Positions 53,065 to 62,858 of a stretch of 64,000 nucleotides of DNA are shown here, piece after piece. The stretch comes from Symsagittifera roscoffensis (Eukaryota > Xenacoelomorpha > Acoela > Convolutidae). The first letter of the stretch is position 1, and every line of letters starts with the position of its first letter. A program made the position numbers and the translations under genes. The stretch is from contig NC_087071.1 of NCBI RefSeq assembly GCF_963678635.1, positions 47,228,889-47,292,888 on the forward strand, read 5' to 3'. Below the pieces are notes generated by a model. That model was not told where the DNA came from. It saw only the letters and a list, made by a program, of their open reading frames with translations, and did no database searches.

Positions 53065-54195
53065 TTCAAAAAACTATCAAAAATTGCTACTCAACAGTCA
53101 CAAAGTCAGTCTTCACCGACATCATCCCAAGATAATCCAACACCACCTTCAACTACTCAAAATCCTCAAACATCTACACGAATTTCTTTTCAAGATAATC
53201 CATACACTTTTGAAGAACGGCACGCTCGTTTATCTGAACCACTAGAACCAGTTCAACGACAAGCACCTCTAAGTGAACCAACATATAATCTTTACCCAAC
53301 ACTACCACAAGAACTAAGTAGAATACGAAACCTTAGTCAAAACCAAAACACAACAGAAATAAATAGACAAATTATACATCCTCGACGAAATAGAAATTTT
53401 CAAACTCCCCGAGTTCATTTCGAAATACCTCAATCACCATCACAAACCACTCCAGAAAACACCACTGGTATCACACCAGAAACTCCTACACTTTTTTCCC
53501 AACGAAGCACTTCAAGTCTACCCTCAGATTACTTAGGTTCAACACCAACATCTGAACAAATACGTGAAAATCCCTTTAACCCCCCAAACCAGGCATCACG
53601 ACTACCATATTGGACTACACATTCATTCACACAAGGTGAACCAAATTTAGTCAATGACCCCATAGACATTTCTACAGATACAACATCTTCATCACTACCC
53701 GAAACATTATCACTCCCATCAACACCATCAATTAGTCAAATCTCACCGACACCTTTTAACTTGACATTTCCAAACAACCTCGACGCAAGATACCGAGAAC
53801 AATCATTAACAAATATCCCTTTAAGATTAGATTGGAATACATTCACAGCACCTCCACCATTATTTGGACAACATCAAGAAAGTAACCGCCTTCATAACTG
53901 GGCACTTAATAGATTACAATATCGTCAAGATATTCACAACGATATCCGTGATCACAATATTCAAATACTCCAACAAAACAGTTTACAATTAAAGTTTGAA
54001 ATCACAGTTAAATTAAACAACATTACTCAACATCCCTACCCATTAAATCCACCTAACATAACAGCTCAATCACTACCACCACCATTTATAACTACTGAAG
54101 TAATATATAAATACGACAGATATACCAAAAACACAATTGGTTACATTACATTTTATAACCCATACTCAGGATTATCATACACATGTATATTCTAA
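53065..54195 (+). CDS. 376-codon open frame without ATG, upstream of the envelope-like gene
   Basis: Open from 53065 (after TAA 53062-53064) to TAA 54193-54195 with no in-frame ATG, so it needs splicing, a non-AUG start (for example TTG 53761) or reinitiation. The first ~230 codons are Ser/Pro/Thr/Gln rich. The C-terminal ~145 look folded (LRLDWNTFTAPPPLFGQ; LNNITQHPYPLNPPN; IGYITFYNPYSGLSYTCIF). A possible acceptor CTACTCAACAG ends at 53097. The stop overlaps the start of the envelope-like ORF by 13 nt. No family recognised. The codon pattern matches gag-pol, which supports translation. Confidence 0.5.
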   Translation, partial: FKKLSKIATQQSQSQSSPTSSQDNPTPPSTTQNPQTSTRISFQDNPYTFEERHARLSEPLEPVQRQAPLSEPTYNLYPTLPQELSRIRNLSQNQNTTEINRQIIHPRRNRNFQTPRVHFEIPQSPSQTTPENTTGITPETPTLFSQRSTSSLPSDYLGSTPTSEQIRENPFNPPNQASRLPYWTTHSFTQGEPNLVNDPIDISTDTTSSSLPETLSLPSTPSISQISPTPFNLTFPNNLDARYREQSLTNIPLRLDWNTFTAPPPLFGQHQESNRLHNWALNRLQYRQDIHNDIRDHNIQILQQNSLQLKFEITVKLNNITQHPYPLNPPNITAQSLPPPFITTEVIYKYDRYTKNTIGYITFYNPYSGLSYTCIF

Positions 54196-56801
54196 ACTTA
54201 TTAATTTTTTTCCAACTCCTTTTTCTAGTAACATCAAATCAAAACATAAGCCCTTCCCCCCGTACAGGACCACAAGATTTATTAGTAACACACTACGATT
54301 GCGAAGAAAATGAACAAAAAACACTACACAAATATGCAATAAATCAAGTATCACAATGTGAAACAGAACCACAAGCTATAGAAACCACAAATGTAATAGC
54401 AACACTCTATTCAAAAGCCCGAGCAACAACAGTTACAGGTTATAAATTCACAGCGACATTTTCCGAAAAGAAAGTACATTGTTCACAAGTCTCCAACGGC
54501 AACAAAAACCGACTTGACCATGAATCATTCTATCAAAGTAATATAGAACGTCTTTTACATCTCAATCCCGACGATTGTAAAAATGAATTACTTAGACTAA
54601 ACATCACACAAAATAAAAACTCCGCAAGAAAGTTAGTTAACTTTCAAGTTTTTTCAGACCCTGTACATCAATCACAACTTGAAAGACACCAAGGACATAT
54701 AAAACTAGACGAAAAATACCCGTATAACGGCGCACACGGACGATTAACCTATGACCTACATGATAAACATTGGATACCACACATTGGTATAAATAACCCA
54801 TCAAACTGCAAAGCAGACACGAAAAATAAAGGATACCAAGAAATAATGTTTTTCGATTGGAAAATACAACTTGAAAAAATACAACTCACACGAGATTTAT
54901 CTGATAATACAATGATCTATCAAGGAATCCGACTACCTTGTAAAAATGATCAAGGATATTGCGACCCTACAACAAGAACACAAGCAACAATTGTTTGGTT
55001 CCCCGAAGATACATGTACAACATTTCAAGTAGCAAAAATACACGCTCGTATGATAAAATTTCACGAAAAATATTTCATACAATCAATTCCTTATGAACAA
55101 GTCCATCCATCACGAAAACTAAGTTCTAATTTTAGAAACATTGACAATATAGAAAATAAATTGACACGTTTTCAAATATATCAAGAAACAGAACTTGCAT
55201 GTAAATACAGGAATCCACTTCACAGAACACAATACTCTGAAATATTAGTTGAATACGAAAAAGGATTCGACATGACCACTGGAAAAGTAAAAATCGACCC
55301 ATATGCCACAGGTCATCCTCTAAACGAAGGAACATCCTATATACCAGTTAATTTTGAAAAAAGCAACGGACAACCTGGTGGACATCTAAAACCTTATGAC
55401 ACCAGAAGCACACGCTTACAAGAATTATCACTAATGAATACTACATATTTCGGTAATATCCACTATGATATTCATTTGGATATAAAACTAGACTATACAA
55501 TTAGCCGCATTTTTCAAGAAATGTCACTCTCCGAATTAGAAACACTACACCAACTATGTGAATTGGAACGAACACAAATATTACAATCACTTGCACTAGC
55601 AGTATTAAAAATACCCTACGCAGGATACTTATTATCAGGAAATAGATCAAATTTTTTAGACTACGAAGGAAACATCTTATGGTTTTATACTTGTACCAAA
55701 AAAGTATCACCACTATACGTTTTTGAAGATAAACGATGTTATAAAAGAATCCCTATCTTTTATAAGAATAAAGTACATTTCGTGGATACACTTTCACGAA
55801 GAACCTACTTCTGGGATACCGCAGTCCCATGTGGATCAGAAAACAGCCACAATGTAGTACAACTAAACCCTGATGAAAATAAATATTATCTTCTCACTCC
55901 ATATCCAACATTAATGCAATCACTCAAAAAATTTTCACCAGAAAGCATTCGCGCTATCGCTCGAAACCCAAATATAGACTTACAATCAATAGGAATCTAT
56001 TCAAAATCAGATATTCAACATCACATTAGAACACAACAATTCCAAGAATTATTAACACAAATGGACACTATACAAAGACAATCAATTGACCAAAATCTAC
56101 GCAAACTTGCAGAAACCGCAGGTTTTGCCGATATCTACACACAAGACTATAGCGGATATTTTAAAGACATTAAAGATTATATATATCTAAATGGCGAAAA
56201 ATACCGTCCCCAAGATATATCACCAATCAACATTTTTAGCTTTGTTACACTCAAAAATGAGATCCTCGATTTTCTAGGATGGCCCTACTACATCTTAGAA
56301 AAATTGACTATTTTATACGCAATGTTTAACTTTATTGGATTTCTTTTCTCACTCTTAAAAGGAATCTACAATACATGTGCTATACACACACAAGTAAACA
56401 GACAAGCAAGCGTAGCACGCATACTCTTTGCAGGATTTTTTGGAATTTTTTCCACATCTATAAACAAAATTCTTTTAGACGCACAAATAAAAGAATATAA
56501 CACAAAAATAACAACACGACAAAATACATACGACGAAGAACATAACAATGTCGACACACAGCCAACGGCACCACAATTGCCACCCCTACCAAATAACCAT
56601 CCACTATCCCTAGTCCCACGAAATTTTCGAAATTTAGCAATCACACATAATCCAAATTTTCGACTCAATACATCGCAAAGTCCCGTCCAACATATAATGA
56701 CACATCAAACACAAGATGATAATACTTATGAACAAATTATTGAACAGCCCCATACCACCGCTTTTCAATCTCAAAATAATCATTTTTTTAGCCCACGATG
56801 A
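54183..56801 (+). CDS. env: Envelope-like membrane glycoprotein (872 aa)
   Basis: Signal peptide at residues 1-18 (MYILNLLIFFQLLFLVTS), a long Cys-containing ectodomain with several N-x-S/T sites, hydrophobic segments near 700-730 (LTILYAMFNFIGFLFSLL) and 740-758, and a ~110-residue polar tail. A block in the second half (CELERTQILQSLALAVLKIP, then GYLLSGN, LWFYTC, RCYKRIPIFY, FVDTLSRRTYFWDT) recalls, from general knowledge, the class III-type glycoproteins of chuviruses and related negative-strand viruses, which insect LTR elements are known to have captured. I cannot verify this without a profile search. A baculovirus F-type or other envelope is the alternative. It would mediate membrane fusion if functional. 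Its start overlaps the upstream stop; its TGA overlaps the next ATG. Confidence 0.75.
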   Translation: MYILNLLIFFQLLFLVTSNQNISPSPRTGPQDLLVTHYDCEENEQKTLHKYAINQVSQCETEPQAIETTNVIATLYSKARATTVTGYKFTATFSEKKVHCSQVSNGNKNRLDHESFYQSNIERLLHLNPDDCKNELLRLNITQNKNSARKLVNFQVFSDPVHQSQLERHQGHIKLDEKYPYNGAHGRLTYDLHDKHWIPHIGINNPSNCKADTKNKGYQEIMFFDWKIQLEKIQLTRDLSDNTMIYQGIRLPCKNDQGYCDPTTRTQATIVWFPEDTCTTFQVAKIHARMIKFHEKYFIQSIPYEQVHPSRKLSSNFRNIDNIENKLTRFQIYQETELACKYRNPLHRTQYSEILVEYEKGFDMTTGKVKIDPYATGHPLNEGTSYIPVNFEKSNGQPGGHLKPYDTRSTRLQELSLMNTTYFGNIHYDIHLDIKLDYTISRIFQEMSLSELETLHQLCELERTQILQSLALAVLKIPYAGYLLSGNRSNFLDYEGNILWFYTCTKKVSPLYVFEDKRCYKRIPIFYKNKVHFVDTLSRRTYFWDTAVPCGSENSHNVVQLNPDENKYYLLTPYPTLMQSLKKFSPESIRAIARNPNIDLQSIGIYSKSDIQHHIRTQQFQELLTQMDTIQRQSIDQNLRKLAETAGFADIYTQDYSGYFKDIKDYIYLNGEKYRPQDISPINIFSFVTLKNEILDFLGWPYYILEKLTILYAMFNFIGFLFSLLKGIYNTCAIHTQVNRQASVARILFAGFFGIFSTSINKILLDAQIKEYNTKITTRQNTYDEEHNNVDTQPTAPQLPPLPNNHPLSLVPRNFRNLAITHNPNFRLNTSQSPVQHIMTHQTQDDNTYEQIIEQPHTTAFQSQNNHFFSPR

Positions 56802-58597
56802 GCCGCCAACTTGGATCACTACACCGATCAAATTCCCATCCAACCAATCTTACCTCTCCCATCCCAATCATACCACTTTTTGCTTTTCCGCCACCCGATT
56901 TTCCATCTAGCAATGTAACATCAGGCATGAATTCCGACACTAACTCACATATTTCAGTTTTATACTCCATCTCACAGCTAAATAACCCGAATATTGAAAC
57001 CCCCGATGAATTTGCCGACTCAGAACCATCCCCATCCAATAATTTTCATAACCCTTCTAATTTTTCTCAACCTCCTTTTCAACCCATATTGTCCAATAAC
57101 CCTGACCCAATCACTCCGACACCCTCTTATGCTTCCCAAGTTACCCCAACCTACTCCTCATACCATTCTGACCAATCATCTCATTCTCCAGACACCCCCC
57201 GAATCTCCCCAGAGCTAGATAATTTTATTACCCTCCAACAACAACCCTACCACCTTAACACCCCGACCATAAACCAAATCTCCTCCACTACAGATTCATC
57301 CAATCCCCCTACACCCTCTTCAAATTATACTGAATCATTAACACCATCATCCACATCCACTATATCTTCACTAAACACTAATAGAGCTTACCGCACTTTT
57401 AAAAGAAAATTCCCCAACCATCCTTTCCCAGCAAAACCAGGAACAGCCCGTGAATACATCAACCACCCCCAGCATACTAACACTAAAGAATTTTTAGCTA
57501 TCACTTTACCCTCATTTCCACAATACACCTTAAACACCCCCCACGACACTAACGAAACACGCAACTTTGTAGATGAATACGTTTTAATGCCCACTCTCTC
57601 TTGGACCTCATACTATCATTTCACTAACCCTCTTTGCTTACCTTTATCCAGCACTTCCATCGATATAGAACGAAACAAAGACATGCTATATCGACTAACT
57701 ACACCACTAACCGCTAGACAGTTTACTTACGTTGGATATAAAAAATCACTAAAAATACACACTGCACCTAGAGCTAATGAATATACACTAGAATACTACG
57801 ATCACAACATCATCAGAGCTTACCAAGATCAATTCTTAGACGACGATCGCTTCGCCAATCCACAAATCACCGAGAAATTTTTCATCAAGACACCATATGT
57901 ATTTACACTAAACATCTTCGACCGAAAGTTTGATCACATTATTTCAGAAGCACTAACAAACACACAAGCATACGAAAGTTTTAAAGAACGCTTCCAAATC
58001 TTTTCACTAACCTTTCATTTCCTTGCACCACACGAAAGAGATTTGCACTGCTCACATGATATTATGTTGCGCACTAAACAAACACATACATACAGTTACT
58101 ATCGTTTCATCCAAAATCACTTTGACCTCCACACACCCTCTAGACAACCACACCATCGTTTTCAATTCATCAATTCAAAATACACTTCACCGTATTTCCT
58201 AAATTTCACATATTGTATTAAAGACACTAACCTCCATGGTATTCTTCGTAATTATGACCCCATAACCCAAATGTACATTTTCTGCCCCATCACCAAGACC
58301 TTCAACGCCGAAGAATCCCGACCCTTCCTTATCCCGCACGAGTTTGTACAGCCTATAGAAATCCCAATTTTAGAATTCATCCACAACACTAAATTCAATC
58401 ACAAATTATATAACTTAATCCAAAACACACCTTATGAGTTTGCAGTAGGCACTGAAGAACTAACCACTATTAAGGCACTTCAATTGCTTTGGCCACTGCT
58501 TCAGACTAAAAATATCATCCGCATTCTAGCTAAACTACTAACAACTTCAGAACTAATTCACGACATCTTCCCCCACGGTTTTTTCCCCGACGACTAA
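56798..58597 (+). CDS. Gypsy last ORF, 599 aa, unrecognised
   Basis: Starts in the ATGA overlap with the envelope-like stop and ends at TAA 58595-58597. The first ~200 residues are Ser/Pro/Thr/Asn rich. Residues ~200-599 look like a folded domain with many aromatic residues and His (FVDEYVLMPTLSWTSYYHF; TYCIKDTNLHGILRNYDP; EFVQPIEIPILEF). No signal peptide or membrane span. It shares with the ATG-less frame (53065-54195) a disordered Ser/Pro start followed by a beta-rich end. No homologue known to me. Confidence 0.65.
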   Translation: MSRQLGSLHRSNSHPTNLTSPIPIIPLFAFPPPDFPSSNVTSGMNSDTNSHISVLYSISQLNNPNIETPDEFADSEPSPSNNFHNPSNFSQPPFQPILSNNPDPITPTPSYASQVTPTYSSYHSDQSSHSPDTPRISPELDNFITLQQQPYHLNTPTINQISSTTDSSNPPTPSSNYTESLTPSSTSTISSLNTNRAYRTFKRKFPNHPFPAKPGTAREYINHPQHTNTKEFLAITLPSFPQYTLNTPHDTNETRNFVDEYVLMPTLSWTSYYHFTNPLCLPLSSTSIDIERNKDMLYRLTTPLTARQFTYVGYKKSLKIHTAPRANEYTLEYYDHNIIRAYQDQFLDDDRFANPQITEKFFIKTPYVFTLNIFDRKFDHIISEALTNTQAYESFKERFQIFSLTFHFLAPHERDLHCSHDIMLRTKQTHTYSYYRFIQNHFDLHTPSRQPHHRFQFINSKYTSPYFLNFTYCIKDTNLHGILRNYDPITQMYIFCPITKTFNAEESRPFLIPHEFVQPIEIPILEFIHNTKFNHKLYNLIQNTPYEFAVGTEELTTIKALQLLWPLLQTKNIIRILAKLLTTSELIHDIFPHGFFPDD

Positions 58598-58600
58598 CAG

Positions 58601-58639
58601 GTAAGTATGAATTAAATGAATATTACTAACTAATTACAG
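58601..58639 (+). other. Candidate 39-nt mini-intron after the last gypsy ORF
   Basis: CAG|GTAAGTATG at the left, a perfect TACTAAC branch sequence at 58623-58629 and ATTACAG at the right, beginning 3 nt after the stop codon. All three splice signals are near-consensus. The donor might alternatively splice to a more distant acceptor. Confidence 0.5.
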
Positions 58640-60210
58640 TATTAAAAACTCACCATTCTTTATTCATGTTTTCATTAGATTTTTAGCTTTCATCCGACAA
58701 TCACCTACAAAAACCACAAAAGAAACAATAAAAATCACAATTTTCATCAAACAATTTTAAAATTCTATTAATCTCTTACACTTATAAATTTCTAAATTTA
58801 ATATCAATGCAGTAAATTCATCTCTAATATTTTCCCCCAAAGCAGTAAATCTAATTATGATGAAAATTTGTATCTTAATATTCCCCCATAACTAGCAGTA
58901 AATTTCCAAATTCTATGCAGTAAATTAATAAAATGCAATTGCAGTACTAACCTTTTGATATTTTCATTCATTCGCACAAAAATCCTATCCACACTCGCAC
59001 AGCTCGCCCACGAAGAATTGTTTAAAATAATGAATTTCAGTTTCAAGTTTTCACACTCAACAACTCTAACATATAATAACATGTTTCAAACTTTCCTTTA
59101 ACCCGGTTGGAAAGGAATCATATACTAAACAAAACTAACCAATGCAGCTCACTAAATACCACAAATCATAGAATAACAGCATGACTAAGAAAAGGAAACC
59201 AACGGTACCCAAACCGGATTAACCCAGTTTAAAACTGGATAATTTATTCTTTTGAAGACTATTACAAAGTCTTAGAAAGAAATAATAAAACACAAAAAAG
59301 TCGAAAGACAAACCCATACCACAAACAATTTGCTTTTTGGAAAAAGTACATAACCAACAAGACATAAGTAAGACCAACAAACCCAACATAAAACGTTGTC
59401 ACATAACAGGACCCCTCACAAAAACCGCATGAAATCATACTCCCACTCCTGGCCTAACCCACCAGGAAGGACGTCCTGAGCATGCTCTATAGCCGGCCTA
59501 ACCCACCGCGCTACATCCACGCTTTGTGACCACACCTCTATTTTTAATAAGAGCTACTCAAGGGTGAGTAACTCTTCAAAATAACCGAACTAAAACAAAA
59601 AGCTTTTGTGAAAACAACTAACTAAAATCATTATTAAAAAATATTAAACTAATAAAAGTTTTATAAAATGTAAAATCACATGATGCAATATATAGATCAG
59701 AATACAACACCAAGGACGAACATCAAAAGACAAGACGACCCCACTACACTCGAGAGAGAATGACCAACTACAATCGATATGCCGCTCACAACCACAACTC
59801 AAAGGATTTAGAGTACGACTTGACCTCGCAGAAAAGGACTTCATTGAACTAGACCAATGACCACCTCGATGTTCAAGTATACGTACAGATCCGAGTAACC
59901 AGGCATCCCCTCCACGCACAATCTCCACGCCATTCCCAAGCTAGATCAGACACAAAAGAAGTTCTCCACGAAGAACAGAAAAACCTGACATAGCCAACCA
60001 TTCTGAAATCAGATTTGAGTTTGTTGCGAAGACTTAGTCGTTGTCACAAGAAGAACACAACGTCTTATGTCTCTAACTCCAGCTTCCTGGAACTTCCTTA
60101 ACAAAGAAGAAGCGGAAGAAAATTATGATGTTCACCAAATACCAACGTCCATCATCCATCCTTGAATTACAGAAGAACTGTTCTAAAAAACTCTGTAAAA
60201 CCCGGATGGG
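58640..60210 (+). other. Gypsy 3' untranslated region (~1.57 kb)
   Basis: No convincing ORF on either strand. GCAGTAAAT occurs four times in 117 bp (58809, 58842, 58895, 58917), two of them after ATTTTCCCCC/ATTCCCCC. GGCCTAACCCACC occurs twice (near 59451 and 59493). A CCAGTTT/AAACTGG hairpin lies near 59224. Confidence 0.5.
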
Positions 60211-60620
60211 TGGAACCTGATCTAAACTACATTTTATGATTGGATAAATTAAATGTTTTACCAATGTAAAGTATTTAATATTAACCAATCACGATCCATC
60301 TAACTAACAACCCACTTATTTGTAAGTGCTGAAGTTACTTGTAATTTCAGCACCAGAGAGATTTGAATTTAACTTAGAAATTAGTTGGACTCTCCCGAGC
60401 ACTTCAGCAGCCGCAATAAACCAGTATACCCTAGATCTATTGAGCCTAGCAGAGACTAGTTAAACAACCTGAGACTAGATAGTATAAGAGTAAGATTAGG
60501 ATCGGTATTAGACTAAGAAGTTGCACGAATCTATCCGGCCGAAAATAAGATAGCGTGACGAGCAGACGGTGTACCCTATCCGAAATTACTCTATGAGTTA
60601 TACACTCCAGTCCTAACTCA
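60211..60620 (+). repeat. Gypsy 3' LTR
   Basis: 410 bp, no difference from the 5' LTR seen on reading. Preceded by AACCCGGATGGG, a weak candidate polypurine tract. AATAAA at 60415-60420. Confidence 0.96.
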
Positions 60621-61489
60621 CGTCACATTTTCTGTTATAAATTTTTAACTCAATTAAATAAATTTTCCTTATTTTTCCTCTTTTTGTTTGAGCCTTTGTT
60701 AAATCGACTTAGTGGCCTCATGTTGCCTATTTTGAAGAGAGAAAAATTTCTCTTTTATTTGTGTTTTGATGAGGAGGGAGACTGGTTTGTAAGACTTTCG
60801 TATGAGAAAATTTTTTGGCTCAAAAGTTTACTGCTTGGCATTTTTTCTCGATGCGAGTACCACATTTTATTATCTTAATATACTTTCTTTATAACCAATC
60901 GAGTCAAACAATCAACCGTGTGATAGATTTTGTTTTTTGGCATTTTCGTTTTTTTTTTTGCAATCAGCGGCTTTCGTCTCATTTTAGTCAGCTACTTATG
61001 CATGCTTTGTTTTGATCGTGTTGCGAAACTTCGCTTGGCCGCTGTAATAAAACTGATGTAAACATCTTAATATTTTTATGTATTCTTGAGTTTCTTATCA
61101 GCTGAAAGAGTAAAAGTTGAATCGACGCTTAAAGCATTAGAGGTGCAATATCAGGACAAATAATAAAACTTCGAGAAGATTTTCCGAATACTTTTCAAAA
61201 TGACGATTTCACTAAAGGAGTTTTTGGGGGAAATTTTTTCTGACTAGATTTGGAAACATGAAAAATGGCGTCAAAAAATCCTCTGTTTGTCTGCTTTTTT
61301 GTCGGCTTAGTTACCGCAGCACCAAATGTGCCTAAAGTTTGGGCATTTTTACGAACTAAAAAACATTTCAGTGTATTCCGGTTTTCGGCAAGTAATTGAG
61401 CTCCAAGAAATTAAACGTATTTCTTGCTGTGTTTTATTTTGAAAGTTGTTTTCTTAATGAATTCAAGGGTTGTTCTGTGCCTTTAGTGC

Positions 61490-61556
61490 ATTGTTAACAC
61501 CCGTGCTTGAGATCACAAACCCCAGAAGTTCGATTTCAGTCGGGGCCTGTTTTTTG
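61490..61556 (+). repeat. tRNA-derived SINE head
   Basis: Close relative of 40924-40990: TAACACCCGTG.TTGAGA, AGTTCGATTTCAGTCG, CCTGTTTTTTG. An upstream copy of the TTTGTCTGCTTTTTTGTCGG core lies at 61286. Confidence 0.55.
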
Positions 61557-62399
61557 TCGAAACAGAAACGTTTCAGCTAATTTTTGTCGGCGCAGGTCCC
61601 GCAGAAAGGCTCGGTTTCTTTTTAGCATTTTGAAAGCTCTTTGTAAAGTTTCCAATATTGCAAGTAATTTTTTTTCAGTGTTTTTTCGTCTTTTTGCTTG
61701 CTGGTAATCATAGTTACGCACTTTTGTATCGCAAGTGATGCGAAGCTTCGCTTCGCCTCATTGCATAAAACATAATTATTTAGGATAAGAAAACTTGATT
61801 AAACTTTGAAAACCTAGTTTTAAGAGCTTAATCTAGCTCTTTCTTCTTAAAAAAATTTCAAAATAGATTTTGAAATTATTGTGCAAAAAGTTGAAAAATC
61901 TTCAATTTTTTCTCGTTCATTTCTGCTTTTCATTCGTTTTTGAAGACACGTGTTGTCGATTATGCTTAATTCACTAATTTTCTTCGCGTTGGTTTAATTC
62001 TCTCAACACACCATGCACAGACAAAACGACTCTAATTTAAAAAATTGTAATCTGTTTAAGCATGTGCACAGTCACAGGCAATCTTCGTTGCTCATGTTGA
62101 TGGATCTATTTCAATGTTGCGTGTTTGTTGTGTCCTGTGAAGCTTTCGTCGGGTGTGTCGATTGTTTGACAAATAACAACAGAAATGTATGGGAGATAGG
62201 ATTGTCAAATTGTTTCTTTTAAGGTTTCTTTTTGCTTTTTGAATGGTTGCAAACCGAAAAAATTGAAAATACTAAGATATATACGCTTGCAATTAGCAAG
62301 CTTTTGTCAAACCGGAGTATAGACTTTTCCGGGTTAACAACTTGCTGAACAGAATCATTTGTATTTTGGCTCATATTGAGTTCAAACTCCTGTGCGTTC

Positions 62400-62480
62400 G
62401 CGGCCAACTTAGCCTGGAGGTAGTGAATATGCCTGGGATTTCAAAGGTCTTGGGTTCGAATCTGACCTGAAACTGTTTTT
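62400..62480 (+). repeat. tRNA-derived SINE head
   Basis: A-box-like TTAGCCTGGAGG (62409-62420) and B-box GGGTTCGAATC (62452-62462), then a T run. Confidence 0.55.
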
Positions 62481-62858
62481 TTTTAAACGGGAAAAATTCT
62501 GTTTCAAAGATTTGAAACCTAAAAAGTTTTTTTGGAAAGTTTTTACTGTTGAAGTTTTAAGTTAAATGTCTGTTGACCGTTTTTTAGAACTTTGGCCGTT
62601 TTTTAGAAACTGTTTAAATTTTCTTAAAATTTACGCAATCAAATCTGAGATGAAAAATCCAATTGAAAGAACTGGTTGCAAAAATGGCGACTCCTTTTTT
62701 GTCAGAGAAATGTTGTCTTCTTAGGAAAATTGATCATCTCAAAATTTTTACACATGCAAACTTCAGTGAGTGTTATTGTGATAGTACGACTATTTCTTTT
62801 CTAACATAAGTAGTAAATAATGGTGCCACCTCTGTTATATCTCGCAATTTTTTGAAAT

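Larger units (their letters stand above)
41718..60620 (+). mobile_element. Giant Ty3/gypsy-type, envelope-bearing LTR element, 18.9 kb, apparently intact
   Basis: LTRs 41718-42127 and 60211-60620 (410 bp each, TGG...TCA) read as identical. The 4-bp duplication CGTC flanks the element (41714-41717 and 60621-60624), as for gypsy-type integrases. Order: LTR, primer-binding site, structured leader with a small ORF, basic ORF, gag-pol in one frame, a 47-aa ORF, a 600-bp gap, two small hydrophobic ORFs, an ATG-less 376-codon frame, an envelope-like glycoprotein, a 599-aa protein, a mini-intron, a 1.6-kb 3' untranslated region, LTR. It is about twice the length of common gypsy elements. No stop or frameshift interrupts the recognised domains. 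Confidence 0.96.

Noticed and set aside
59644-59928. 94-codon minus-strand frame in the gypsy 3' region
   Set aside because: No start context, domain or splice signal. It could be a small antisense gene as in the BEL element, but nothing supports it.
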